A stretch of 64,000 bases of DNA from Vibrio salinus (lineage in GTDB: Bacteria; Pseudomonadota; Gammaproteobacteria; Enterobacterales; Vibrionaceae). The notes beneath the pieces were generated by a model. It was given only the letters and a program-made list of their open reading frames with translations. It ran no database searches and was not told where the DNA came from. Position numbers and translations under genes: made by a program. The stretch's first letter is position 1; each line of letters starts with the position of its first letter. The stretch spans positions 682,001-746,000 of the forward strand of contig NZ_JAJSDZ010000010.1 in NCBI RefSeq assembly GCF_021272385.1, read 5' to 3'. This document shows, piece by piece, positions 41,974 through 50,037 of this stretch.

Positions 41974-43506
41974 TTACCATTCGTTCATTGGAAATGAGAT
42001 AAGAACTCTTGCTCCTTTGAGCTGATAACTACGGGCTACTTCGATAGTAGCGGCGTGTTCATTCAATACCTGCTGAACGATAGAGAGTCCGATTCCGCGA
42101 CAACCGGATTTATGCTTCGGTTTGGTACTGAAAAAAGGCTGGAATATTTTTAACTGAATAGATTCATCGACACCCTGTCCGGTATCTTCAACTACAAGGT
42201 GAACATAATGTTCGTCAGCATAAGTTGAGACCTGTATGGTTCTGTCTTTTGCTTTCGATGCCTGAATGGAATCAATGGCGTTATCGAGAAGTTGTTTTAA
42301 AGCTAAAACCAACCTGTGTGGCATACCGTTTAATACCGGAAGCTGTGCATCAAGACTTAAATTTAAGTCAATGGAAGAGAGCAGAAGTTCATCCGTACTG
42401 ATGGATGTAGCATCTTTAACAACGAGGTTAAGGTTTACAGGCTGGAAGGCTTCGGATGTTCTTTCCGGGACGGCCTGTTTGATGTCATCCATTGCCTGAA
42501 CTGCCGTGTTCATCGCTTCATCCATAGCAAGCAATCCCGGGCAGGTTGCATTAGTGCGCTTCAGAATATTTATAGCAGACTCAATCATATTAAATGGGCC
42601 CTGAAGCTGATGAAGTGTTGCCATTAAGGCTTCTTGCATAGCGTGAACATATTTGTTGTCGTGAGTCATCAGCTTAACAGCATTGATTCTTCTTTCTTCT
42701 ACGAGCAGTTTTTCTCTTGTCCGTTCATTAATTGCAACCACAATGTAATATCCCTGCTCGCGGTTGAAATAGGTTTCTGCTGTTGTGTCGGATACCGGAA
42801 TTCTGACCAGTACGAAATCAAACCAACGTTCACGCATTGGTCCTTTACTCTCGATATGGATGCCTTTGTATTTTTGAGTTTTATTTCCCATGAACTCTTC
42901 GAGTGTGTCGTAGCCGTAATCCATTTGAATGGTATCTAAAAGAAGCTGAACAGGAGACTCATCCAAACTGAGGTTCATTCTTTCAAAACGGTCATTTTTA
43001 AAGATGGCGTTGTGAGATTGATCGACCAACGCAATGGCGAGTGGGGCGGCATTCAAAACCGCCTGAAACATGATCGATTGATTTTGTTGATGGGTCTGTA
43101 AATGATGTTTTTCGGTAATATCTTTATGGATGGCGTAGTAGCGGGTCTGCCCTTTGTCGTCATCTACTTTTGATATCGACATATCGGCAATGTATGGTTC
43201 TCCACACTTTTTCCGGTTTATTAGCTGTCCCTGCCAGTGTTGTCCTGAGGTGATGGCAGACCATAGGTTTTCGTATACCGTTCTTGGTGTGGCTTTGTAC
43301 GACAGCATTGAAGAATGCTGACCAATTAACTCGTTGACTGTATATCCGGTGATCCGGCAGAACGTATCATTTACAAAGAGAATATTTCCCGATTCATCGG
43401 TAATGCTAATTGCAAATGGTGCGTTGGAAACAATTTGTTCAAAGACTTCCCCACCAAAAGAAGAAGGGGTGGATGTGTTTGGCATAATTGCATCAAGTTG
43501 TCCCAT
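41974..43506 (-). CDS. nifL: NifL, redox- and nitrogen-responsive NifA inhibitor
   Basis: A 510-residue flavoprotein-type regulator. PAS1 (about residues 25-140; NAPFAISITDESGNILFVND and FCRITGYTVNELIG) is expected to bind FAD. PAS2 covers about residues 150-260. A helical region with LHQLQGPFNMIESAINIL sits where the kinase His domain would be, and a GHKL ATPase domain ends the protein (VVEDTGQGVDESIQLKIFQP, SGCRGIGLSIVQQVL). Start choice: ATG 43506 has AGGGAA nine bases upstream and lies downstream of the proposed -24/-12 promoter; ATG 43551 would overlap that promoter. Confidence 0.9.
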   Translation of the reverse strand: MGQLDAIMPNTSTPSSFGGEVFEQIVSNAPFAISITDESGNILFVNDTFCRITGYTVNELIGQHSSMLSYKATPRTVYENLWSAITSGQHWQGQLINRKKCGEPYIADMSISKVDDDKGQTRYYAIHKDITEKHHLQTHQQNQSIMFQAVLNAAPLAIALVDQSHNAIFKNDRFERMNLSLDESPVQLLLDTIQMDYGYDTLEEFMGNKTQKYKGIHIESKGPMRERWFDFVLVRIPVSDTTAETYFNREQGYYIVVAINERTREKLLVEERRINAVKLMTHDNKYVHAMQEALMATLHQLQGPFNMIESAINILKRTNATCPGLLAMDEAMNTAVQAMDDIKQAVPERTSEAFQPVNLNLVVKDATSISTDELLLSSIDLNLSLDAQLPVLNGMPHRLVLALKQLLDNAIDSIQASKAKDRTIQVSTYADEHYVHLVVEDTGQGVDESIQLKIFQPFFSTKPKHKSGCRGIGLSIVQQVLNEHAATIEVARSYQLKGARVLISFPMNEW

Positions 43507-43546
43507 GTTAGCTTTCCCTAGCAAGTTTCTTGGGTAAATACTGCTA

Positions 43547-43562
43547 TGCATTTCTCATTCCA
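43547..43562 (-). promoter_or_regulatory. Possible sigma-54 promoter of nifLA
   Basis: Minus-strand TGGAATGAGAAATGCA has GG and GC with correct 10-base spacing but an imperfect -24 block. It lies 41 bases before the preferred nifL ATG. It is weaker than the other sites here. Confidence 0.5.
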
Positions 43563-43602
43563 TAATATGCATTCAGATTTTCAGGCGATATTCATTGAGT
43601 TT

Positions 43603-43618
43603 TGTTTGATTCAGGACA
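43603..43618. promoter_or_regulatory. NifA upstream activator site 1 (rnfA/nifL region)
   Basis: TGTTTGATTCAGGACA matches TGT-N10-ACA. With the second site 39 bases away it lies between divergent nifL and rnfA. Confidence 0.8.
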
Positions 43619-43641
43619 AATAAATCCGACAATTTGGGTTT

Positions 43642-43657
43642 TGTTCACTATGTGACA
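43642..43657. promoter_or_regulatory. NifA upstream activator site 2 (rnfA)
   Basis: TGTTCACTATGTGACA matches TGT-N10-ACA and ends 91 bases before the sigma-54 promoter of rnfA, a normal enhancer distance. Confidence 0.82.
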
Positions 43658-43747
43658 AGAGAAAAACGAGGAGAAAACCATTGATAAACGATGTTCTGAT
43701 AATGGCATTAGGCGGTTAACGTCACTTTCTGGTGCAGAGTTGCACAC

Positions 43748-43763
43748 TGGCATACCTCATGCA
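43748..43763 (+). promoter_or_regulatory. Sigma-54 promoter of the rnf operon
   Basis: TGGCATACCTCATGCA matches TGGCAC-N5-TTGCA with GG and GC 10 bases apart. It lies 37 bases before the RnfA ATG at 43801. Confidence 0.75.
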
Positions 43764-43800
43764 TTTAGACCTGAAAAGGCACATTTTAGGGATGAAGTGT

Positions 43801-44376
43801 ATGACAGACGGAATGATTATTTTGCTAAGTGCGGCGTTTGTGAATAACGTGGTTCTGGCAAAGTTTCTTGGGTTATGCCCATTTATGGGGGTATCAGGGA
43901 AAATTAGCAGCGCTGTTGGTATGGGGATCGCTACGACATTCGTACTGACTTTGGCTGCCGCTACCACATGGATAATTGAGTATTTTATTTTACAACCTCT
44001 CGGACTGGAGTTTATGAGGATAATCACCTTCATTCTGGTGATTGCTGCCGTTGTTCAGTTTACAGAATTGTATGTAAAAAAATCGTTTCCTTCTCTTTAT
44101 CAGGCATTAGGTGTCTATCTGCCATTGATAACCACCAATTGCGCGGTTCTTGGGGTGGCTCTTTTAGCCGTTCAGCAAAAGCTATCTTTTTTATCCACCA
44201 TTATGTTTAGTGTCGGCTCTGCATTCGGATTTATGGTTGTGATTACCTTATTCGCCGGATTGCGTAGTCAACTTTCACTCAGTAATGTTCCGGCTGCATT
44301 TAAAGGAACTCCAATCGCTTTTATTACCGCGGGCATTCTATCCATGGCCTTTATGGGCTTTTCCGGAATGGCATAA
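43801..44376 (+). CDS. rnfA: RnfA, electron transport complex subunit
   Basis: A 191-residue integral membrane subunit of the Rnf complex, with six helices. FVNNVVLAKFLGLCPFMGVS and LPLITTNCAVLGVALL are the conserved RnfA/E signatures, including the Cys thought to hold a membrane Fe-S cluster with RnfE. Start choice: the frame is open from 43732, but the sigma-54 promoter lies inside that extension, and ATG 43801 (MTDGMIILL) gives the family N-terminus. It begins the rnfABCDGEH operon. Confidence 0.95.
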   Translation: MTDGMIILLSAAFVNNVVLAKFLGLCPFMGVSGKISSAVGMGIATTFVLTLAAATTWIIEYFILQPLGLEFMRIITFILVIAAVVQFTELYVKKSFPSLYQALGVYLPLITTNCAVLGVALLAVQQKLSFLSTIMFSVGSAFGFMVVITLFAGLRSQLSLSNVPAAFKGTPIAFITAGILSMAFMGFSGMA

Positions 44377-44386
44377 GGAGGCTGCA

Positions 44387-44920
44387 ATGATTCTGGCATC
44401 AGTAATCTTTTTTATTGTAATGGGCTCAGTTCTGGGGGCTGCACTTGGATTCGCAGCGATATTCTTCAGGGTTGAAAGTAATCCGCTTGTTGACCAGATT
44501 GAAGGGCTTTTACCTGGCGGGCAGTGCGGGCAGTGTGGTGAGGCAGGCTGCCGTCAGGCTGCTGAAAAAATGGTATCAGGAGAATTAAGCCCGGATTGTT
44601 GTCCTCCAGGAGGTTCGTCACTGGCGATGAACGTTGCAGATTTACTCGGTGTGTCAATTGAAATGAGCGAAGAAGACAAACAATACGTTGCTTTTATTGA
44701 TGAGTCTGTGTGTACCGGGTGTGGCCGTTGTGCAAAAGCCTGTCCGTTTGATGCCATTGTCGGTGCGCCTAAACAGATGCATACCGTTATTAAAGACATA
44801 TGTACCGGTTGTCAGTTATGCAGTGCCACCTGTTCTCAGGACGGTTTGACGATGAAAGAAGTTAAACCGGATTCGTCTACCTGGTATTGGCCTAAGCCAA
44901 AACAAACGGCAGTCGTGTAG
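44387..44920 (+). CDS. rnfB: RnfB, Fe-S subunit of the Rnf complex
   Basis: A 177-residue protein with one N-terminal membrane helix (ILASVIFFIVMGSVLGAALG). An Fe-S motif GGQCGQCGEAGC (near residues 44-55) is followed by two [4Fe-4S] ferredoxin clusters, CTGCGRCAKACP and CTGCQLCSATC. It passes electrons within Rnf. ATG 44387 is preceded by AAGGAGG; the longer frame inside rnfA is not used. Confidence 0.95.
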   Translation: MILASVIFFIVMGSVLGAALGFAAIFFRVESNPLVDQIEGLLPGGQCGQCGEAGCRQAAEKMVSGELSPDCCPPGGSSLAMNVADLLGVSIEMSEEDKQYVAFIDESVCTGCGRCAKACPFDAIVGAPKQMHTVIKDICTGCQLCSATCSQDGLTMKEVKPDSSTWYWPKPKQTAVV

Positions 44921-44938
44921 TTATCAGGAGTCAATATT

Positions 44939-46633
44939 ATGATTTTATTTCAATTGCACCGGCCGTTTTCCGGGGGAGTTCACCCTGAATCTTTTAAGTC
45001 CCTTACCAGCAATAAACACATAGATAAAGGGTTCTGGCCCAGGAACATTTATCTTTCTCTTCAACTCAGAAATGGTGCGAAGCTGACTCCGCTGGTTTCT
45101 GTCGGTGACAAAGTGGTCAGAGGCCAGTTGGTTGCGGTCAGCCGTTCAGAGCGAGTTGCTCCGGTTCACAGTTCTGTTAATGGCATCGTTACGGCGATTA
45201 CCGAGCATATTACTTCCCACCCAGCAAAAGTAAGGAGTGAAACCATCGTTATTCGGGCTAACGATGATCGTTCCTGGGGGGAAGTCACCCCGGTTTCAAA
45301 TATGGCCAGTCTTGATGCTGAAGCTATTATTGAAAGAGTCAGAGAAGCCGGAATTGTCGGACTGGGGGGTGCCGGTTTTCCCACCGGTCTGAAATTAAAG
45401 TCGGCCAGAAAAAATCAGGTTGAAACGGTCATTTTGAATGGCGGGGAATGTGAACCCTATCTAACCAGTGACGATCTGACGATGCAGGAGTACGCCTCGG
45501 AAATTATTGTCGGTGCCCGGTTAATTTTACAGGCTTCCGGAGCAAAACGGGTGTTGATTGGAATTGAAGATAATAAACCCTTGGCATTTGAAGAAATGTT
45601 TTATGCGGCAACAGAAGATCCGAATATCCATGTCCGGAAAGTCCCGAGTATTTATCCGATGGGGTCAGCAAAACAACTGATCAAAACATTAACCGGGAAG
45701 GAGGTGCCAAAAGGTGGCAGTTCGAATCAGATCGGTGTGCTGGTGAATAATATTGCTACGGCCCGTTCTGTGTATCAGGCAGTCCGGTTCCGTCGTCCTC
45801 TGGTTACCCGGGTGGTAACCGTTTCAGGGAAAGGGATTAGTGAACCTCGCAATGTTGAAGTCCCGGTTGGTACACCTGTTAATGAATTGATTTCATACTG
45901 TGGTGGCTTTTCTCCGGATACGGAGAGGCTGATATTCGGTGGACCGATGATGGGACAGGTGATTTCTTCGCCTCAGGTTCCGATTGATAAAACCGTTGGT
46001 GGCATACTGGCTCTGACTGAGGAGGAAGTAGTAGACAGGAACAAACATCAGGAATGTATCCGGTGTGGTCAGTGTGTCAGAGCATGTCCTATGGGCCTGA
46101 TGCCCTTTCAGCTAGCGGCTCACACCCGGGTTTCAAATCTGGCGCTTGCTGAAGAAATGGGGGTTCTGAGTTGTTTGTCATGTGGCGCCTGTAGTTACGT
46201 TTGTCCATCGCACATTCCTCTGGTTCAGTATTTTATGCATGCCAAAGGAGCAATATGGTCCAAAAAACAACAGGAGAAAAAATCAGTCCGGGCGAAAGCA
46301 CTGACAGAAGCAAAAAAAGTGCGTCTGGAGAAAGAGCAGGCTGAAAAACTGGCAGCCAAAGCGAAAAAATCGGCTCGTCCGGCCCGACCTGGAAGGCCCG
46401 GGCGTAATAAGGTTGCTGAAGATGCTTCCCCCGAGGTTACATCTTCTCTGCGTCCGGCAAGACCTTCCCGTCCTGCCCGGAGACCTGTTGGTGCGATGTC
46501 AGATAAAGAAGTGCCGGTTAAATCTGAAACCAGTGTCTCTTTGGATAATCCGGTCAGACCTACCCGGCCACCAAGAAAACCCAGAAACACAGTTGTGAAA
46601 ATTGTCACCGGTACGGAGGCCGAAAATGATTAA
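44939..46633 (+). CDS. rnfC: RnfC, NADH-binding/Fe-S subunit with RP-rich tail
   Basis: A 564-residue peripheral subunit. GLGGAGFPTGLKL is the nucleotide/FMN-binding loop, and ILNGGECEPYLTSDD is the conserved RnfC motif. Two [4Fe-4S] clusters are at CIRCGQCVRACPMG and CLSCGACSYVCPSH. The C-terminal about 110 residues are Lys/Glu-rich and then contain three Arg-Pro blocks (RPARPGRPGR, RPARPSRPARRP, RPTRPPRKPR). Its stop overlaps rnfD by 8 bases. Confidence 0.95.
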   Translation: MILFQLHRPFSGGVHPESFKSLTSNKHIDKGFWPRNIYLSLQLRNGAKLTPLVSVGDKVVRGQLVAVSRSERVAPVHSSVNGIVTAITEHITSHPAKVRSETIVIRANDDRSWGEVTPVSNMASLDAEAIIERVREAGIVGLGGAGFPTGLKLKSARKNQVETVILNGGECEPYLTSDDLTMQEYASEIIVGARLILQASGAKRVLIGIEDNKPLAFEEMFYAATEDPNIHVRKVPSIYPMGSAKQLIKTLTGKEVPKGGSSNQIGVLVNNIATARSVYQAVRFRRPLVTRVVTVSGKGISEPRNVEVPVGTPVNELISYCGGFSPDTERLIFGGPMMGQVISSPQVPIDKTVGGILALTEEEVVDRNKHQECIRCGQCVRACPMGLMPFQLAAHTRVSNLALAEEMGVLSCLSCGACSYVCPSHIPLVQYFMHAKGAIWSKKQQEKKSVRAKALTEAKKVRLEKEQAEKLAAKAKKSARPARPGRPGRNKVAEDASPEVTSSLRPARPSRPARRPVGAMSDKEVPVKSETSVSLDNPVRPTRPPRKPRNTVVKIVTGTEAEND

Positions 46634-47621
46634 TTATGAATCCGCAGTAGGGCCGTTTGCTCATAATCAGAATAGCAGTGTCCGGATAATGTATACCGTG
46701 ATAGTCACTCTGATTCCGGCCGTGTTGTTCGGTATTTACCAGTTCGGTCTGGGTTGTCTGACCGTGATTGTGTCTTGTGTTATTGCGGCGATAATAACAG
46801 AGTGGATGTGTCTGGCCGTGATGAGAAAAAGCCTTAAAGCTTGTATGGATGGTTCGTCGGCGTTGACTGGTTTGTTACTGGCAATGAGCCTGCCTTCTAC
46901 TATGCCTGTCTGGATGTGCATTTTTGGCAGTGCCTTTGCCGTCCTTGTCGGAAAACAAATCTATGGTGGATTGGGACAGAATTTATTTAATCCGGCGATG
47001 CTGGCCAGAGTGATGTTAATTGTCTGTTTCCCGGTAGAGATGACCCGGTGGGCGACACCGACACCAATTGATTTTAGCCATAATCTGGTAAACGTGGCTT
47101 CCGGCTGGCTTCATTTTGATGGCATGACGTCAGCAACAGCGTTAAGTTCAGAAAGAACTGATCCCATTTTATTTGCCAATATTTTCTGGGGGCATCAGGC
47201 TGGCAGTTTAGGAGAAACCAGCAGTATTTTGATTCTTATAGGTGGCTTATATCTTATTTACAGAGGAATCATTCACTGGGCTATCCCTCTTACCTTTTTT
47301 GGCGGTCTTCTTATTCCGGCGACTATTGCGCATCTCGTTCATCCTCAGACGACTTTACCGGTTTGGGTTCATTTGTTAAGTGGCGGAGCCATGATTGGGG
47401 CATTTTATATTGCTACGGATTTAGTTACGTCACCAACCAGCGTAAAAGGGCAAATGGTCTATGGTGCCGGATGTGGATTTCTGGTTTGGTTAATTCGATC
47501 GTTTGGCAGCTATCCGGAAGGGGTGGCGTTTGCCGTGTTAATCATGAATTCAGCCAGTCCGCTGATCGATCATTATCTGCGCCCAAGTGTCTTTGGCAGT
47601 CACTCAGTTCCGGAGAAATAA
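46626..47621 (+). CDS. rnfD: RnfD, membrane subunit with covalent flavin
   Basis: A 331-residue membrane protein with about eight to ten helices. The Thr for covalent FMN lies in HFDGMTSATALSS (S/D-G-x-T-S-A-T motif). FGGLLIPATIAHLVHP and YIATDLVTSPTS are further RnfD/NqrB signatures. ATG 46626 is within the end of rnfC; the frame start at 46602 is rejected. Confidence 0.95.
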   Translation: MINYESAVGPFAHNQNSSVRIMYTVIVTLIPAVLFGIYQFGLGCLTVIVSCVIAAIITEWMCLAVMRKSLKACMDGSSALTGLLLAMSLPSTMPVWMCIFGSAFAVLVGKQIYGGLGQNLFNPAMLARVMLIVCFPVEMTRWATPTPIDFSHNLVNVASGWLHFDGMTSATALSSERTDPILFANIFWGHQAGSLGETSSILILIGGLYLIYRGIIHWAIPLTFFGGLLIPATIAHLVHPQTTLPVWVHLLSGGAMIGAFYIATDLVTSPTSVKGQMVYGAGCGFLVWLIRSFGSYPEGVAFAVLIMNSASPLIDHYLRPSVFGSHSVPEK

Positions 47622-47624
47622 GTC

Positions 47625-48233
47625 ATGATGACATATGTTGAGAAGTGGAAGGATAAAATCGGATATCAGACGGCATTACTGGCAGCCACATGTGGTTTAG
47701 CCGCCTTATTACTGGTGTCGACGGAAATCGTTACCCGACCGGTTATCGAATTACGTCTGGCTGAAGATCAGAACGCATTACTCGATCAGGTTCTCGGTGG
47801 GAAAGTTTACGCGAATGATGTCTTTAACGACGGTCATATTGTGTCTTTTAAAGGGCAAAAATATCATATTTATAATGTTAAAAATGAACAGGGGCAGGTG
47901 ACTTATCATGTCATTAAAGGGGCGGAAGAAGGATACAGCGGTCTGATCACTTATCTTATTGGTGTTAATCTGGATGGCGTTATTCAGGGAGTCCGTATTA
48001 TCAGCCATTCAGAAACGCCCGGGTTGGGTGACAAGATTGAGCTGGCGAAAAGTCCCTGGATTTTAAGTTTTAATCACCGTTCTCTGAAAAACACACCGGT
48101 GTGGGCCGTTAAAAAAGATGGTGGCGATTTTGACCAGTTTAGTGGCGCAACTATTACACCAAGGAGTGTGGTCCGGGGGATTCATAAGGCAATGTTAGCC
48201 CTGAAAAAAGATCAAGGAGAGAGCCATGACTGA
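47625..48233 (+). CDS. rnfG: RnfG, periplasmic FMN subunit
   Basis: A 202-residue protein with an N-terminal membrane helix ([20 protein letters not shown]). The FMN-binding motif [14 protein letters not shown] carries the Thr used for covalent phosphoester [16 protein letters not shown] is the typical region preceding it. It overlaps rnfE by 8 bases. Confidence 0.95.
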   Translation: MMTYVEKWKDKIGYQTALLAATCGLAALLLVSTEIVTRPVIELRLAEDQNALLDQVLGGKVYANDVFNDGHIVSFKGQKYHIYNVKNEQGQVTYHVIKGAEEGYSGLITYLIGVNLDGVIQGVRIISHSETPGLGDKIELAKSPWILSFNHRSLKNTPVWAVKKDGGDFDQFSGATITPRSVVRGIHKAMLALKKDQGESHD

Positions 48234-48921
48234 AGAAAAAAAACATCGTTATTCCCCGATCATCAGAAATGGGTTATGGGACAATAATATTGTTCTGAAA
48301 CAGTCGCTGGCTTTGTGCCCGTTACTTGCTGTGACAAGCAGTGCGACAAACGGATTAGGTCTTGGGCTGGCTACAACAGCAGTAATGATAATGGCAAACC
48401 TGATGAGTGCTCTTGCCAGTGGGATTATCAGTAAAGCCGTCCGTATTCCTGTTAATGTTATTATTATTGCCACATTAGTGACGCTTATTGATGCCATTCT
48501 GAATGCATGGCTTCATCCTCTTCATAAAGTGCTGGGTCTGTTTATTCCGCTTATTGTAACGAACTGCGCTATTCTCGGACGAGTTGAATCATTTGCCAGT
48601 AAAAATGCGATATTGCCGTCTGTTGTTGATGGCATTTTTATGGGGATCGGCTTTACATGGGTGCTGACGGTATTGGGGGGTATTCGTGAAATTTTAGGTA
48701 GTGGTACCCTATTTTCAAACGCAAGTTTGTTACTCGGGCATTATTTTTCATTTCTTGAAGTCACGGTGATACCGGATTACCGGGGTTTGCTCCTGATTAT
48801 TTTACCACCGGGAGGATTTTTAATTATTGGGGCGGTTTTAGCGATTAAACAGAAAGCAGAAGTAATGATAAAACAGTCTGCAGAGACAGTATCAATAACG
48901 GTAGAAGGAGAGCAGTCATGA
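48226..48921 (+). CDS. rnfE: RnfE, electron transport complex subunit
   Basis: A 231-residue membrane protein with six helices, homologous to Rnf[21 protein letters not shown] and [20 protein letters not shown] are diagnostic for RnfE, which pairs with RnfA in the membrane. It overlaps rnfH by 4 bases. Confidence 0.95.
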   Translation: MTEEKKHRYSPIIRNGLWDNNIVLKQSLALCPLLAVTSSATNGLGLGLATTAVMIMANLMSALASGIISKAVRIPVNVIIIATLVTLIDAILNAWLHPLHKVLGLFIPLIVTNCAILGRVESFASKNAILPSVVDGIFMGIGFTWVLTVLGGIREILGSGTLFSNASLLLGHYFSFLEVTVIPDYRGLLLIILPPGGFLIIGAVLAIKQKAEVMIKQSAETVSITVEGEQS

Positions 48922-49175
48922 AAGTAAGTGTTGTTTATGCTTTACCGTCTGAGCAAGTCTGGGTTCCGGTTGACGTTGAAGAAGAGGCCACTTTGCTGTC
49001 TGCCATTCATAAATCAGATATTTTGAATGTATTTCCCGATATTGAACTGGATAAACAGAAAGTCGGGGTTTTCGGGAAAGTGAAACCACTGGACAGTCAG
49101 TTGAGTGCCGGGGATCGTGTTGAAATTTACCGTCCGACGACATGGGTTCCCGATGACGACGAAGACGATGATTGA
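48918..49175 (+). CDS. rnfH: RnfH, ubiquitin-fold RnfH-family protein
   Basis: An 85-residue protein of the RnfH (UPF0125) family. VVYALPSEQVWVPVDVEEEA starts the beta-grasp fold, and GDRVEIYRPTTWVPDDDEDD ends it with an acidic tail. Its role in Rnf is not established; it closes the operon. In nif clusters rnfH is the usual last gene of rnf. Confidence 0.9.
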   Translation: MKVSVVYALPSEQVWVPVDVEEEATLLSAIHKSDILNVFPDIELDKQKVGVFGKVKPLDSQLSAGDRVEIYRPTTWVPDDDEDDD

Positions 49176-49177
49176 TT

Positions 49178-49193
49178 TGTAAGCTTTGTGACA
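49178..49193. promoter_or_regulatory. NifA upstream activator site for nifF
   Basis: TGTAAGCTTTGTGACA matches TGT-N10-ACA, 60 bases before the sigma-54 promoter of nifF. Confidence 0.8.
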
Positions 49194-49252
49194 AAATGTT
49201 GGTATTATCGGACATAAAATATAAGAAGCATTAAATATCAATATGTTACATA

Positions 49253-49268
49253 AGGCACAGAGATTGCT
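49253..49268 (+). promoter_or_regulatory. Sigma-54 promoter of nifF
   Basis: AGGCACAGAGATTGCT matches TGGCAC-N5-TTGCT at all but the first base. The nifF ATG is 41 bases downstream, with AAGGAGTGAAGG as ribosome site. Confidence 0.85.
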
Positions 49269-49308
49269 TCATAGATAGTGAACAATGAATTTCAAGGAGT
49301 GAAGGATT

Positions 49309-49842
49309 ATGGCAAAGGTTGGTATTTTTTTTGGTACGGATACAGGCAGTACCCGTAAAATTGCAAAAATGATCGCAAAGTCATTAGGTGACATCGCCGA
49401 TAAGCCGAAAAATATAAATCGCAGTGAAGCATCGGATTTGGAAGCCTATGAATACCTGATTCTCGGAACACCCACGCTGGGGGAAGGAAAGCTGCCGGGA
49501 TTATCGGTGGATTGTCAGGAAGCGAGTTGGGAAGAATTTTTACCTAATTTCGATGGTTTGGATCTGTCCGGAAAAAAAGTAGCATTGTTTGGTTTAGGGG
49601 ATCAGGTGAATTATCCGGATGAATTTGTTGATGGTTTAGGTGAGCTATACGATTATGTCGTTAACTGTGGCGCTGAAATTTATGGTTTCTGGCCTGTTGA
49701 AGGATATGATTTTAATGCTTCCAATGCGGTGGATGAAGGTGAGTTTGTTGGACTGGTAATTGACAAAGATAATCAATCCACAATGACAGAACAACGAATT
49801 GCGGGATGGTTGGAACAAATTAAAGCTGAGATGGGATTGTAA
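49309..49842 (+). CDS. nifF: Nitrogenase-linked flavodoxin NifF
   Basis: A 177-residue long-chain flavodoxin. The FMN phosphate loop is FFGTDTGSTRKIAKMI, and FGLGDQVNYPDEFVDGLGEL and AEIYGFWPVEGYDF are the conserved isoalloxazine loops. It would carry low-potential electrons from Rnf or a pyruvate-flavodoxin oxidoreductase to dinitrogenase reductase. It has its own sigma-54/NifA promoter and a terminator after it. Confidence 0.93.
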   Translation: MAKVGIFFGTDTGSTRKIAKMIAKSLGDIADKPKNINRSEASDLEAYEYLILGTPTLGEGKLPGLSVDCQEASWEEFLPNFDGLDLSGKKVALFGLGDQVNYPDEFVDGLGELYDYVVNCGAEIYGFWPVEGYDFNASNAVDEGEFVGLVIDKDNQSTMTEQRIAGWLEQIKAEMGL

Positions 49843-49888
49843 TATTACTATCCCACTGTAATCTTTATTAAAAAAGAATTAAATATGG

Positions 49889-49915
49889 AACCAGTGGCAT
49901 TTGTCGCTGGTTTTT
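49889..49915 (+). terminator. Rho-independent terminator after nifF
   Basis: AACCAGTG pairs with CGCTGGTT (one G-T pair) and is followed by TTTTT. It closes the nif island. Confidence 0.75.
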
Positions 49916-50037
49916 CTATGTAATAATTTCATCTATAAGTAAAACATTACTCATTACAAATTTTTGTCATAAATTTGGTTGTTGAAAAAAAGACGGTGTG
50001 TTAGCGTTTAGTCAGGTTTATTAAAGCGTACGGTCAT

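Noticed and set aside
43730-43744. Second sigma-54 site upstream of rnfA (TGGTGCAGAGTTGCA)
   Set aside because: Only nine bases separate GG and GC instead of ten; the site at 43748 has correct spacing.
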